From NCBI GenBank assembly GCA_963971285.1, contig OZ020252.1:11321662-11385661 (forward strand): 64,000 nt of DNA, read 5' to 3'. Source of the DNA: Astropecten irregularis. Its lineage: Eukaryota; Echinodermata; Asteroidea; Paxillosida; Astropectinidae. Both the position numbers and the translations under genes were made by a program. Of the stretch, positions 14,001 through 29,000 are shown one piece after another. Position 1 is the stretch's first letter. The number at the start of each line of letters is the position of its first letter. Under the pieces are notes generated by a model. The model was given only the letters and a program-made list of their open reading frames with translations. It was not told the DNA's origin and did not search any database.

Positions 14001-17000
14001 AATGCTCTCAACAGGAACATATGTCAATTTCAATTTCATTGGTTTTGAGGATGTTTAGAAATAGGTAAGTAAAGTTCAGTGCACAACCCTATGGGAATGT
14101 CTCCCTAAGGTCCCATTTAGGATAAAGATTATATTCCTTTATATAGATCTGTATTTTTCTATTGAAATATTAAAAATGTGCCCTAGGTGACCTAACATTG
14201 TTGAAATGCATTCCTACCTGCTAAGTACCCATAGGACAAATCCTAATCCACTGTATGGATCAAGACACAGACATACAACCCTTGATGGGTACAATTCACA
14301 GGCAAGCTTCTGAGATCGGCAAACTGCACTGGCTGAGGCATGAGACATCTAGTTAATACAAAGATATAAATGGTTAAATAGAAGATACAATATTCAGTAG
14401 ACATTGATCATAATTATGAGATATCCGACATACAAACTCGCTCATGCATTGCACACTGCCTTGCACACATAAAACATGGAGAAATAAGTGTGAAAGGTGG
14501 AAGTTGGCTTTGTGGTGGTAACCCATAATTAAGGTTTTAGGTCCATTGTAGCACTTGTGAAAGTGTTTTGAAGACAGCTTTTTATGAGCCCATAAAAACT
14601 TTGAGGTAAGCGGCTGTGAGTGTTTTGAATTACGGAGATATTTTTGTATATAAAAGCCTATTCTGAGTTCAATCTTAAAGACAAACGTATAAAACGAATG
14701 AGATAAAAGATACATTTTCGACATGAGCATTTTTGAGTTCACAAGCTTTCACCGTAATGCTGTTTGAAAAGTGGGCACTATAATGGTTAAATAATCCCAG
14801 CTTTCTGTATTGAATGCATATTCATATGACAGATCATTGTCTACATTTAACGAGTACCACCTCTACAATTCAGCTCAAATATAACAAATCTTTTCGTTCA
14901 AATATTATAAACCTTGATGGAAATCATTTTTGTCTTACCTTGACACCGGCCAGCATTCCTGTAGTTGACACACTGAAATCAAGATAACATATCATCTCTG
15001 CAGTAGGTGCCCTATACACGCCACCAAGCTTTTTCTTGGGTAGGTCATCTGTATCCAGGAGTAGAGGCCAAGTTTTCACATCTACTGTGCCTGTTGCCTC
15101 CTACAATTAAGACCAGTTATCACATGAATCAAACATCCATTTCAAAGAAGACTTACAAGATAATGTTATGAAAAGTGTAATAAGCGTAATGAAAAGTGTA
15201 ATAAGCGTAACAAAGTATTACAGAGGTTAAACTTGTAAAAGCACAAATCAGTTTGCATCTGGCTTTTTACAATCAAGCTACACTTGAATCATGACCATTG
15301 TGAATGACTTTGCTGCCGATTTGTCTGCAACCTGAACATGATAATATTGAGGCTGAGGTTGATCTGTATCAAGATGCTGCTTATTCTATGATTCACACAT
15401 TATGTATTGCTGTCACCTGAGTATTTCTTTGTGCTTGATGCTGATAGTTTGATGGAACCCTTAGGGTATCTGTGCAGTATTGAAATGTTTTCAGCACAAT
15501 CAAACATTAATTTGGGGGAGGACACACGCTGACCTAAAATATTCTAGTATCTTGCTCGAGTCATAAAACTGATCATGTATATGTGCATTTATGCTGAACA
15601 TCTACTTGAAGAAGGTGCACTATCTTATGCAATGCCACTGCCTGGGAAGGACTGAGCCATAGAGTCTAGGTCTTATAGGATTGAACCATTTTCTTAAGAT
15701 GTTCCTGTCACCCATTGTTTTGAAACTGTAACTCACTTGACACTCTGATACCTGTAATGAGCGAGTAGAATTCATTACCTTGGATTTGAGAAGCTTGATG
15801 ATTGCTGCTGTTGACAGCACTGCAATAGACTTACTGACCTCAACAATCATACGCACAGTTGGCAAGGTTGTTACAAGATTCTGAGGATGTGGTGGTCGTA
15901 CAGTCACTGGTACAGCACCTGTAAAAGATAACATGGATAGACTTAAGGAAGATGACAATTATACTTTGCACATAGTTATCACTTTTGTTTCAATAAGCGT
16001 TTATATATGAACTAGCAAACAATTTAACAACACATTTATGTGCTGCAACATCATCCGTTGGTTGTTTGCACAAGAGATTCTGGTCTAAAGACCAATCACA
16101 GATTCATCCTGAGATTCAATATCCGATGCAATTCTGTCATCATTATGACCACATTAAGTGGTCTGAATACATTACTAACACCATAGTTCTACATACTACT
16201 GATATACAGTCACCCTCCAGTCAATGTTGATAAAGGACCTTTACAATTGCTATTCTAAGCAACATGCACAGATGGTCACTAGCAGAATGCTAAATCCGAC
16301 TTCAAATATATAAACCATCTTGCTATGGGGATTTACCCTTAAATGGTGGGTGCATGTCCAAGCTAGTTGCAAGATAACTAGATGATAACAAAACCTACTG
16401 GCCTGAAGATGTATATAACGAATGAGTTATCAGTAGGTAATTATAATTATAGGTATTTATAAGACCAGCTTAATAGGCTGATATTATATGGCAAATATAC
16501 ATAGGACATTAACAAATGTAGACAAACGAGACGATATTAAACAAATATATTATTACCAATATAAAGACAACCATAGAAGGCAGCAATAACATCCATTCCA
16601 GGTGGAAAGATTAAGGCCACATGATCCCCTGTATTAACATGTCCCTTTTCCTGGAGTAATGCCCCTATCCTCTCTGCCTTCTTGTGCAGTTGACTGCAGG
16701 TCAGGGCAAGTGAAACAGCACCCTGGATTATGACAGAAAAAAATCCAATTATTATTCAAGCCAAATCATTGCATATAATATGACGTCTTGGAAATACCCA
16801 GTTGATTCTCAGCTGGAAAGGAAAGGACAACGTCAAGTAGATTTAGTGAAACACAGATTTTGCTGGTAAGTGAGCTCCTCTGAAAACAGTACACACATGT
16901 CCCTTATGATTCATGTATTATTCCACGCAATACTTAAACACAACCCATAATTAGCCTTTCATGATGAAGCGCAAAGGACACTACATATTACTTTCTACTA

Positions 17001-20000
17001 TTCTTACAGTCCACTCAGTCTTTGTCTACCTCAAATGAGTGAATCAACAACGCTTTAATGCAAAGGCATCAGTTCAATTGCATAGTTACCCTTATTCAGG
17101 TCAAGCAACATAAAAGTATAAAAAGACAGTAGCAATGTGCCTGTATCAATACCAAGAATAATGCATACCTTATTGTTGAGAAGAGTGAAGAGTACATGGT
17201 CTGGTGTGCTTTGGGCACGCCATTTTAATACCTCTGACAAGAACTGGTACTGAAAATAAAAAGGAAATATCAAGGAAAATTCAAGAGGTTTTAAAGACTA
17301 AGAAAAGTTTAAATATTTCATATGAATTTGCATATTTTAGTTACTTAGTAAGTTTATAAAAACCAACTATTATGTGAATTTAGGGATACGCAGTTGCTGT
17401 AAACATCTCCGAGCCAAACATCTGAAACACATAGTTCTATTATAAAACATTATTTCTTGAAATATGTTATGTTATTATGACAAACAAAGTCCCTGATTAA
17501 AACAAAATCAACTCTTTAGACACATGCTAAATTGTCTTTATCCCTTTCATTTTTTAAATTTCACTTACCAATTTTGTAGGTAAACAAAATATACAGACAA
17601 CAATAACAAATGTGCAGTTCTATATTAAAAAAAAACTAATTGGACAGTTAACATTAAAATTTAAATTTCAGAAAAATTGAAACAAACAAATTAACAAACA
17701 AATTAACAAAAGTAAACAAGTAGTATCCCAGCAGGATTGGTAAAAAAAAAGCAAAATAAATCACTGTCTGGCAGCTCTCCTTCAGTGCTAGTACAGTGAA
17801 GCATTAAAAGGGTCACAACAAAATTCTATATAAAATAGAAAGCACACAGCTAAATATAGACAGACACACAAGGATATGAATATTGCACCGAAAAGAAAAA
17901 AGTAAAAAGTAAAAAGACTCTGAGAACTATGTGTAAAGACCCCATGTGATTTTCATCACAGTAGCTCATACATGTAGATCTAGAGTTTAATATCAATGAT
18001 ACCTAATCATAGAAGGATAAACCAAACACACCAGTATCCTTAACAATAACAAATGAAAGCATTTCATGGCAATGTCTCCCATCATCTAGGGAATCTATGA
18101 TAAAGTCAATGATGGGCAGCATAATCCATGTACAATATCAAGTATGTCTGGAATTAACGCCAATGTTCTCATTAGCTGGAATATCAACAGAGCAACTCAT
18201 TCCGACCAACGGATTGTTGATGAACAACCTATACAAATCAACTGCCATCACACACAAAATGGTATATTATAATCACTGTAATCAGGGCATTCAAAAATAC
18301 CTGACAGCCAGCAAAGCAGGTAGCAGGTTGTCGGAAGTTGCTTTTGCCCAGTTGACAAAAATATTTTTCACATTGGCTATTTACTCTTTCGGCAATAAAA
18401 TCCGCATACAGTACGATACAATGGTTCGCTAGAGCTTAAAATGCGAATCTACCTCGTTTTGTCGATTCTACATGGGCGCAGCCATTTTTGATTTTCAGGG
18501 TTAGTGTTTAAGGCTATATTCAAAGTCATGCTGAAGCACTATATAAATTTAACAATTATTATTATTATTATTATTACTGTCATAAACATAACTACAATGA
18601 GACTGTCCAGTTAAATAATTAATATCATTACATAAGCTGTTTACACAAATTATACTTGGTACAACTGTAAACACCTGTTTCTCTTCTTAGATTAAGTAAT
18701 AATTTCAGATGTAACCCAAGGGTGGCTTTTTCTACCAATTCTGCTTTAGCAATAGGGACAGTGTTTGTCACATCTGCAAAAAGGAAGTCTTTGAAACTAT
18801 CCCAAACCTCATCAATATCAGATGAGGAAAAACAAATGTCCAAAGGAACCCTGTCCAGAGTGTCACACAGAGTGTAAATATCAGCATTACCCATTCACAG
18901 ATTTGTAAAAGAGGTTGATGGTTGAAATTTGACACTAATATGATCGCTATTTCCGAGACTTACCTTCTTGCCAGCATCACTTTCATCATCTAGTGATCCA
19001 ATTTCACGTCCTGATGCTCCAGCTATACGCGAGCCAGCCACTAGGTTCCCCATCATAACAGAAGCTGGACCAATATCACCTGGCTTAGTCCGTGGTTTAG
19101 GAAGATTTGTCACACATCTATATATCATCAAATCATATCAAACAAATGCAGTTATGCTATGTTCCCACTATCACGATTCGCGGCACGATTGAAATTGTGG
19201 TCTTAATCGTGGAGTAATCGTGGTGATTTTATCAGATCTTGTCAGATCTTGAGGTCTGTTGATCGTGGAAACATTTTGGACGGTTCAAAAACGTTTCACG
19301 ATTAACACGATTAAACATTAATCGTGTTCATCGTACCAGATTGTATTGGATTGTAACAAAACGCACCATATCTCGACTAATCGTGCTTCCAAATCGTGGT
19401 GATCAGGAACACCCTTGGCAAAACAATCACCATTCTCTGTTGGTTCATGATGAACATGCCATAATGTATCATAACGTATATGCACGTATTAGATCATCCT
19501 AAATCAGGGACCCCGATCGTGATGATCGCGTCAGTTGGACACCCAATCGTGTACTCAAACGGGACAATTCTATTGGAATGTATATGGTTGTACCTGATTG
19601 GGACTCTAGATTGTGACGGATCTTATCACCTGATATTGACCAATAGTGGCCATATCTCATCAAAGTGCACCAAGTCATACCAGAACATATCAACTCGCAT
19701 CACCTCGTAACCAAACATGAATTTTCAGAGAAATTCCACAATCAGCAACGAATGGCCAATCATGGCATTCTTAATGAATCGCACGATAGTAGGAATCTAG
19801 CATTAAATAATCAAACCACAATGAATAAAGAGTCAAAGTAATGGAAAGCTTACTAAGAGCTTCATGTATTCTACAAATTACTATCTTAATTCCTACATGA
19901 GAAAACACTTACGTATGTGGGCACATCAAGACATTTGTAGGATGGAGAGATCCTTCCAGAAATCGATGCCTTGTATCTGACAGATGAATACCTCCCAATG

Positions 20001-23000
20001 GTGTCTAAAATTGGTCCAAACAAACAAATCAATCAGTAAATCAAAATCATTCCATGCCCAAGTACCATTTCTTTTTCATGAACAAAATTGCCAAAATGTT
20101 TAAATATGCACAATGAAAATATTCATCAGCCTTATTGTAATGATTCAAAGTGTCTCCCTAATTCCCAATCTCTCCCAAATGTTTACTTTCAGGTGCTAAC
20201 CTGTCTCCCTAATACCATATTTGTAAAGATAATAGTAATAAAAACTCTGAATATTAGTTCAAAATTCCTATATAGACTTGTTCACTAAAATAAACACTTA
20301 TTTTTTTTCTCGTTAAGAAACCTGGCTAAACCAAACTTAAAAGACAAAGGTCTTAGACTACAAGAATAAAAAAAAATTCTTTCTAGTTTTCAAGACAAAA
20401 AATCAGGGCAACACCAAATTGTCTGTCACCCTAACATAGCCTAATGTTGAATTCGGTGAAATATTATGTAGTTCTTATATAACGCATATCACAATGAGAT
20501 TATCAACTGAAGAAGGATGATTGACAATTTAGGACTCAGCCAATACCAGGCTGGACAGCTCAGTTGGTAGAGCACTGCTACATTATGTACGGTGCTGTGG
20601 CCTAATTGTCTGGCATATCAAACTCAAGTTCTTGACCACTCAAGTGGTCAATCTACAGATTGTGGGTTCGAATCCAGCCATGGGCTAGTGGTGCTTGCAT
20701 CCTTGGGCAAGATGCTTTGTCACATATTGCTCCTCTTCACCCAGGTGTAAATGGGTACCTGCGAGGGTAGAGATGGCTTTGTGCTGTATGGGCTGTATGC
20801 TCCCTAAGGAGTTGAGATTGTTTCAGGAATGTAAATTATGGCCCAATGACATGCATATAGACACCTCATATTGACTGTGATATGTGCTATATAAAATTGT
20901 AATTGTAATTGCTATATAATAATAATAATTAATAATTCTGAATTTATTCCGTGCACACATCTGTCCAAAGACACTAGTGGAGCACATATTATTATCACAT
21001 ATAATTATATTATTATCCCTGGTCAGAGTAAATCAATATAGTAGCTGCGCAATATAAATGTGATTTTTTTACAATGTTGTAAGTCCATTCAAATCAATTA
21101 CACAAAGCAAGAATGAATGCTTGAATTGAATGTGAAAATAAAATGCAATGTCTACCTTAGGTAATGAATTTGGTGGAACCAATGCTAAGCAGTAAACTCC
21201 AACTTGATGAATACTATCAATAGCTTGCAATACACGACTCATCCACTGAAAACACTGTAGATTGATACAAAAACATTGCCACATTAAATCAGCACAATAA
21301 CAAAGGTAGGTTTGAGCTTTCAATACATGTACCTCAATCTTAGCAAGTATACAATAGCTATATGAAACAATGAAGGACCAAGCATTTAGGAAAATACTTC
21401 GTTTAGAGTGGTCCAGAGGTAAACAAATGGTTGCTGTACTTAAAGGCAGCGTACAGGATTTGCAAGGCCTCCAAAATAAATTATTGAGTTTGAGACAGAA
21501 AATGAACTCAACAGTTCGTAAACAGTGCAAACAGTCACAATGGGAAATCTTGATTTATCAGATAGATGCTTGGTTTTTCAACGAAATCAAGATTTAGTGT
21601 CTTTTAAAAAGATTGTTCGTCCGAACGATTTAGTAACATTTCCAAAGCATGGTGTAACCGTGAAGGATTTGGAGGGGGCAAGATTATTTTGGCCGTATTT
21701 CTGCTATCCAGATGAACAAAGCGTAAAAAGGTACATGAAACAATAAGGAAGTTTATGGGATACAATCAAGAATACAATAAAGAATCTTATCTTTAGTTTA
21801 AGACCTTCACTTCTAAAAAAGAAGGTAGGTTTGCGGTGACACCATGTAATCTCTTCTGTGAGAGTGTGGGGTTCTTCACTTCTGTTTAAGTACCAAATTC
21901 AGCCAAAACGCACATCTTTGCAAATCCTATATGCTCCCTTTAAAGGGGGCTACAGAATATATTCTAGTCAAAAATAACAAGTTTAGTAGGTTTTCTAAGA
22001 AAAACTAATGTGTCCGAAATTGTATGTAATATTTTTTCAATGTAAACATATCTAAATTTGGTAAACATCGAGAACAAATCACATTTGAGAACGCAAAAGT
22101 GATGTCATAATCATATGCAGTGACCCCAGCTATATCATTATTAGGAAGCCTCATGGTACTGTACAACATCGGCATATAGTACATGTACATGTACTACACT
22201 GTACATATGCCGATGTTAGTTGTTGTTTTTTCGCTCTATTGTACTATTATACATCAACCCCTGTTTTAAAAACAACATGGAGAAATTCACCATGTTCAAA
22301 GTGTATAAGACATGTTGCTGTCTAAAGCAAGACGGCTTCTCCATGTCTTTCTAGGCAGTGTTTTAATTCACCAGCGACCTGTACATTACCATGTAGACGT
22401 GATTCGGAAAAACATACGGCCAATTTTTTTCACAAGCACGGCCTAGCAGTAGCACTAAAATTCAAAGCGTGCAATTGAAATTTGAAATTTGCCCATTTTT
22501 GATAAACTGGACCACTGGTGATTTCATTTTTCAGCATTTATGTACCTTCCCTGAAATATGAAAAAGCAGACAGTGTGAAGAGAAGTACTTTCCCATGCAC
22601 ATCAACATTACATTTGTTTTAATACAGGATATTAGTTTATTGCAACTAATAGCATTTCCGATTGTTCATGATGTGCAAGACACTTGATGTCTGACAGTTG
22701 TCTGGCACCATGTTTTGAAAAATCATAAACTTCTCAAAGACAAACAGTGCTAATTATTCAGTGAAAATGAATACATGTTATCTCTCATTATTATAATGAA
22801 ATCATAGGAATATTCGTTTATTAAAAATCATTGGCGATGTCAGCTTCTACTAGGACAACATGACTGTAGCCAGCCTGAACTTGGTGGAATCGTCTCAACA
22901 GTGGTTCACGCTGGTACGACTTAGCACCACGGGCAATTTCCACTTCCTTCATTGGCTAAATGATACTATTACTTTATTACTATGTGCGTGGTTTCATGGC

Positions 23001-26000
23001 TTCTGACTGCCAAACGAACAAAGATAATTGACTATTAGAGTCACCACCAACATAGGGCTGGATAGCTCAGTTGGTAGAGTGCCTGTACAGTATTCCAGAG
23101 ATCGCTGGTGCGAATCCTGCTCCAGTAAATTTTTTTCTTTGTTAACATTTCATTGAAGAAATGCCATACTGCATGCTTGAATGCATGCACTCCACACACA
23201 CACAATGTACAGTGTGTGTCAGACATAGTCAGAGGATCAATTCCTATATAAGAATGACGTCGTACAGAAAGAACTGAGTGAGGATTGTGACCTTTTGTTT
23301 TCCAGAATCAAAACAAAAAGGGCCTTTGCAAAATCGGCAAAAAAATAAGTTTTGTTTGGAAAACTGTGAATACATTTCACAAAAAAATATGTATATGCCA
23401 CCCAAAACCATGGGTTTCTTGGCTTTTAGGTGGAATATAATGTCCAGATTTAAATTCAGTTCAATTATAAAGTCCAAAGCTTTCCACATTGCCAATATCA
23501 CTGCTCCTATGACAATTACATAACTTATCTCCTACACATATTTGACAATATTGTAATACAACGATCATGGAAGCAAACACACAATGAGTACTCTGATTCT
23601 CTAGAGAATTTGGTTTTCTGAAGTGACATATATTTCTACATTAATCTGATATGACGTGGAATATTGTTAACTGTATCCATCAGTATAAAAGTAACATCTA
23701 TCAATAATTGAACACAGTAATTTTCTACATGATGGTAAATACATACCTCTTCTTCTGTGGCTTCAGGTCTCTGTTCAGCAATGATTATGACTCGTTCATC
23801 TCTCAGAACCTTAATTGAGAAAACTGCAATTCTATAAAGACAAATCATGCATCTTAGTAACCACAAACAAAATTCAACTAGTTACATTTTACAATCCATT
23901 TAATTTAGGAAAACAAACAATTGCTTCAGCATTTCAAAACTGAATACCTAACACAGAAAAATCACAGAGCTTTCCACTTCTAATGGTCAATGTATATTAG
24001 TGCCAACAAGTCAGAAACATTACTCCTGTTGGCAATGATATTTTAGAATTAGATTGGTTGTCATTTCTAATGAAATACAATCAGAAATGGCAAGATGTGT
24101 GTTTTATAATTTAACCTAAACATGTGACAGACATACCTTCCCCTGAAGATGAACTTCATGGGCTCTACAGCCAACACAGTGGCAATGATGTCATCAGTGT
24201 TATGCCTTCGTCCTCCACATACCATCAGACCATCTACTTTGCCACATACAAAAACCAATCCACCCTGTAGGATAAACAACCGGGCAATTGAATAACCTGT
24301 AGGACAACTACAAATACAACTACAGATACTTAAGAAGAGATTTTCAGCCCTATTCACATTGATTACAATGAGTAAAACCCTTAATTGGTAAAGAAATGTA
24401 AACTGTGTGTGTGACATAATAGAAGAATACAAAGAGAGAGACCATGCACAGTATTTGATGATCTTTGTGACAATCAGATATAATACTGTTGGCAAGTACA
24501 ATCCATTACGGCTCTTCTTACACAAACCCTTTGCAAAATGACAACACTCATTCAAATCAAGCCAGTACATGCATGCTAGATGTGCTATTTGGTGATATTT
24601 CAGTCAAATATCATCAAATAGTAAAGGTTTCCCTTTAAGATTCAGAAAATGCTTGGCAAAAGGATATGACAATGTGATTCTGTTTGACTTTAAAGTGAAT
24701 GACAGACTTACAGGTCCAAGGAAGCCCAAAAGACCAGTTCTGACAAAATGCTGACTGCTGACTTCAGTTCCATCTTCATTAAGTGGAATCACCTGAGGAG
24801 AAAGATCATATTAATGCTGGTTTAACATTGCAATTTAGTGCTCATTTATGTATGAAATATAATATAGAAGATGTTATTATTGCATACATTTAGAGCATCA
24901 TGCAGATACTGTTCCTTTTTATTGGCAAAATTACACAAAAAATGTATTTGCATATTTGGTAGGTTGTTCGCTAATTGGATTCTAAATCTTGAAAACAATG
25001 TATTCATCCATGTCTGATTCTATACACAAGTCTATTTAAATAATGAACAAAATTTAACAATATCATTTCTCAGGGCCCAATGTCATGGCTCTGCTTATCA
25101 TAAGTGTAGAATCAGAACCAACAGAAGCAGAATATTCTGAGCTCCTCATCCTATTTCATGGATTAGCAAGGAACTTCCAGTTGTGTGTGTGTGCGTAGTT
25201 CAAATACCGTAAATAGCTGGGTATATGGCACACCTGTACATACGGTAAACCCCCAAGTTTTGACATCAGCCGGCAGACAAAAAGAAAATCAGCCATAGTT
25301 GAACAACCTGAAAAACCTGGAGAACTGCAGCACTCATTTTTCTCTGCTAATTCATGTTTTGTATTTCAATTTACACAATATGAAATGAAAATTCAAGAGA
25401 AATAAAAGCAATGAATTGATTTAATTCCTCAATCCAACTCACAACTTTCAGCGATGTTTGGTCTGAGTTTGCAACAAGTCGAAGTGCACCTATCAACAAA
25501 GAAAAATTGACTAGAGTGGAATTCGAACCGGCGACCTTGTGAATACAGTACAGGCGCTCTACCAACTGAGCTATCCAGCCCTACGTTGGTGGTGTCCCAA
25601 ATAGTCAATTATCTTTGTTCGTTTGGCAGTCAGAAGCCATGAAACCACGCACACACTGTCATATCCCAGGGATCATTTCATCGATACACGCAGCAATGCT
25701 GCAACCTGAGAACGGTGTACATGGGGGATCACTCAAAGAGGATACGGCTTTTTAATTAATATAATCATCAAATAACCACAAGGCAAACTGACTGAAATTA
25801 AAGTCATTATAGGTCATACTTACTTACTTACCTTGTACTAAATATTATACTTACACTGAACGTTGTGTTTGTCTTTCCCTTTAAACCCCAGTATGATGTT
25901 CCTGTAGCTTCTGAAGCTACACAAAGTTCTCCAATTTCATCAGTCTTGCATAGTAGTGGTTGTCCATCAACCTTTGCCACAACCATGGCAGCTATATCAA

Positions 26001-29000
26001 TTCAAAACAGTAAAAAGGAAATTGTATAGATCATTTGACCAACTATGTACGGGCAAATACGCAATGGGTTATTAACATCAAGGAAAACTATTTATTAAAC
26101 ACATTTTTATTGAAAAGTGAACAAAGAAAAAGTTAATGGAGTGGGATTCGAGCAAGCAATCTCCGGAATACCGCACCGGTGTTTGTGTAGTAAGAAAAAA
26201 GTATATCAGTGTATATTTGTTCCTGTCCAAGATTAGTTCATACAAATAACTGTACCTTTCAAGGTTATAAACCAAATCTTCTATTGTTGATGATTATGTT
26301 TTATCGCTAACGGAAAACAATGCAAGCTACTTATAATTCTACATTCACAAATATAAAATGTCCAATGTTGGATAAATAGTTAAATGTGCCTTTTTGTCAC
26401 TGAATGGCAAATGTTGTGATTACTCATTATTGAGAATGATAGCTTCTACCATGCATGTTGACCTGTATCCCTATAATCATATGAACCTATATTCAAGGTT
26501 TACAACTAATGTTATAAGAATATGACCAAGTCTCAAATGAACTGGACATCAGCATACACGTCTCCAGATGGTTAAATAAAAAAAAAAGTACAATGTGAAT
26601 ACACAAGACTCACATCCTGGCATAACAACTCCCACATCTTGTAGTGTAAGTGATGTTAACTTATCATCAGTGTCAACCCTGACTACACCATAGCTAAGTC
26701 CAGCCATAGATAATACACCACGACCAGATGCTGTGCTTCCAGTCTTGCCTGGCCTGTAATGAAACAAAAAAAAAGTCCATTAATAATTATGCATTTGGTT
26801 TTTATTTCAAATCTGTATGTAATTGGCAAAGTTGGAAAATGGAACCTTCAGGGTATCACCATGGGTGTCATAGGTTAAACCATAGCACAAATCAAAGCAG
26901 TCAATATTCATTCTATAATACCCCATAAAGTCCTTGGGTTGAATACCACTACTACAAACTCACAAAAACACAAAGCAGGATATGAAAGAGCCATGGCTCA
27001 ACTGGCAGGATATCAAAATGCCATGGCCTCCTGTATGGATCAGGATTCCCAACCTTTTGATACATCAGGGTGTTCATGAATAGCCATCTTCATAAAGAGT
27101 AAAGCAAAGCTACCAGTTAAAATCAGATAATTAATGCTTGCTTCTTGTACATTCATTAGACTCCATATATTGTGTTTATGTTATTTTTCTTTAAAGTGAA
27201 TGACTTTATTGTCTGCTGAAGATGATCAAGAACATACCTTCTCAGTGACACTGTAAGAGCTTCCGTTGCACATGCACATGGACACAGAATTTCTGGTTTC
27301 AAGCCCCTCCCTTGAAAGGTACTAAGGAATGCATCACATGAAGACAGAGACCCTGAGTATATGAACAACAGAAAATGTACAAAAATTATTCATTCTTATT
27401 CTGGACAATTCTCAAATCTAAATAAAAATAAAACCTCAATAAGTCAACCTCAGATGACCTAAAATTCCGCTTAAGGCGACGTGATGCTCTATTAACTCGA
27501 TCACTCTTTTACCATCTATGGGTAAACTTGGTTTAAAGAAGCTTCTCCACCGTATGTTCATATGGATAATTACAATCTTGTTCAATCATCTCAATCATCA
27601 AAACCCGGTGGAGGGGCAGCCATGTTTATAAGCAGCTCGCTGTCATTCCACATTCATGAAGATCTCTGGTCTTCACACAATGACGTTGAAATGGTCTCTG
27701 TTGAAGTCCAGAGAGAAAAAGCCTGCAATTTAATTGTGGGTACTGTCTACACCTGTTTAATGATACCTTCGAATCATGTCTTTACAATATATCAAGGGAG
27801 GATAAGCTGTGTTACATAATGGGTGATTTCAAACTCAATCTGCTCAATCGTGCAGATCATCGACCCATTGATGACTTTGTTAACACCACATTTGCCAATG
27901 GCTTTCACCCTTTAATCACCAAACCTACCCGCATTACACCCCACACTGCCACCTTAATAGACAATATACTAACTAACTCTGAGCTTGATACAACTGCTGG
28001 CATTCTTTATTCTGATATTTCTGATCATTATCCATTGTTTCAAGTCACTCCTTCATTCTTTCAGAATACTGCGACTAGAAGGAAGCCTTTTCTTGCCAGA
28101 GATATCAACCTCACATCCCTAAACTCCTTCAGACACGATATTAAGCCGCAATGACTGGAGTGATGTCTACAAGTTGTTAGATCCAGACTCTCAATATGAC
28201 ACGTTTCTTTCAATCTTTTCCTCTTCGTACAATCAACACTTTCCTCTCACATTGAAACCACCAGGTGACTGTCAAACTAGCAGGCATCTGTGGATTACTC
28301 AATCTATCATTCAATCTTGACTTTTCAAAATCAGGCTACACCGTCGCTTCCTTCGCAATCCCTCTCAGGACAATGAACGCCATTACAAGACCAATAGCAA
28401 TATGATTTGGTACTTAGTACAGCAGAAAACCACACTGCTCTAGGACTGCACAAACATCTTTACTTCTTTATGTGGGACTAGACACTTTCTGCACAAATCT
28501 TTCTCTCATAAACATGCCAAGTTCAATATTGGTACATATTTGCTATAATAACAAAAATTACCATAACTCCGAATCTTTCCCAACCAATTTTGATCAAACT
28601 TGCCAAATTAAACCTTAAAGCATGTCCCTTCCCGCCATATTATTAAAACCTGACCAGTATTCACCAAATGGTGAATGGGGCCATTTTTTAACATTTATAA
28701 AATGCGTCTTCTATTCCAGTTTTGACTTAATCCATGTCAAACGTAGTCAATTTTGTCTTTTGACCCAGCCTCATAAAAGATGCTCAAACAATATTCATAA
28801 TTTATTTGGTTGTCAAGTAATATTGTTTAAAAAATTTAACTTGAACAAATTCTAGGAAGGTTTGCGGCTTTGCTACACTGTTTACTTCATCATTGATTAC
28901 AATGCACACTGCTGACTGATGTGTGCTATGTGATTGTGAAGAATGTTAGGTCTTGTTTTCTATCTGGATTTAGTCCTCAACCCCATCTTATTTACCTTGC

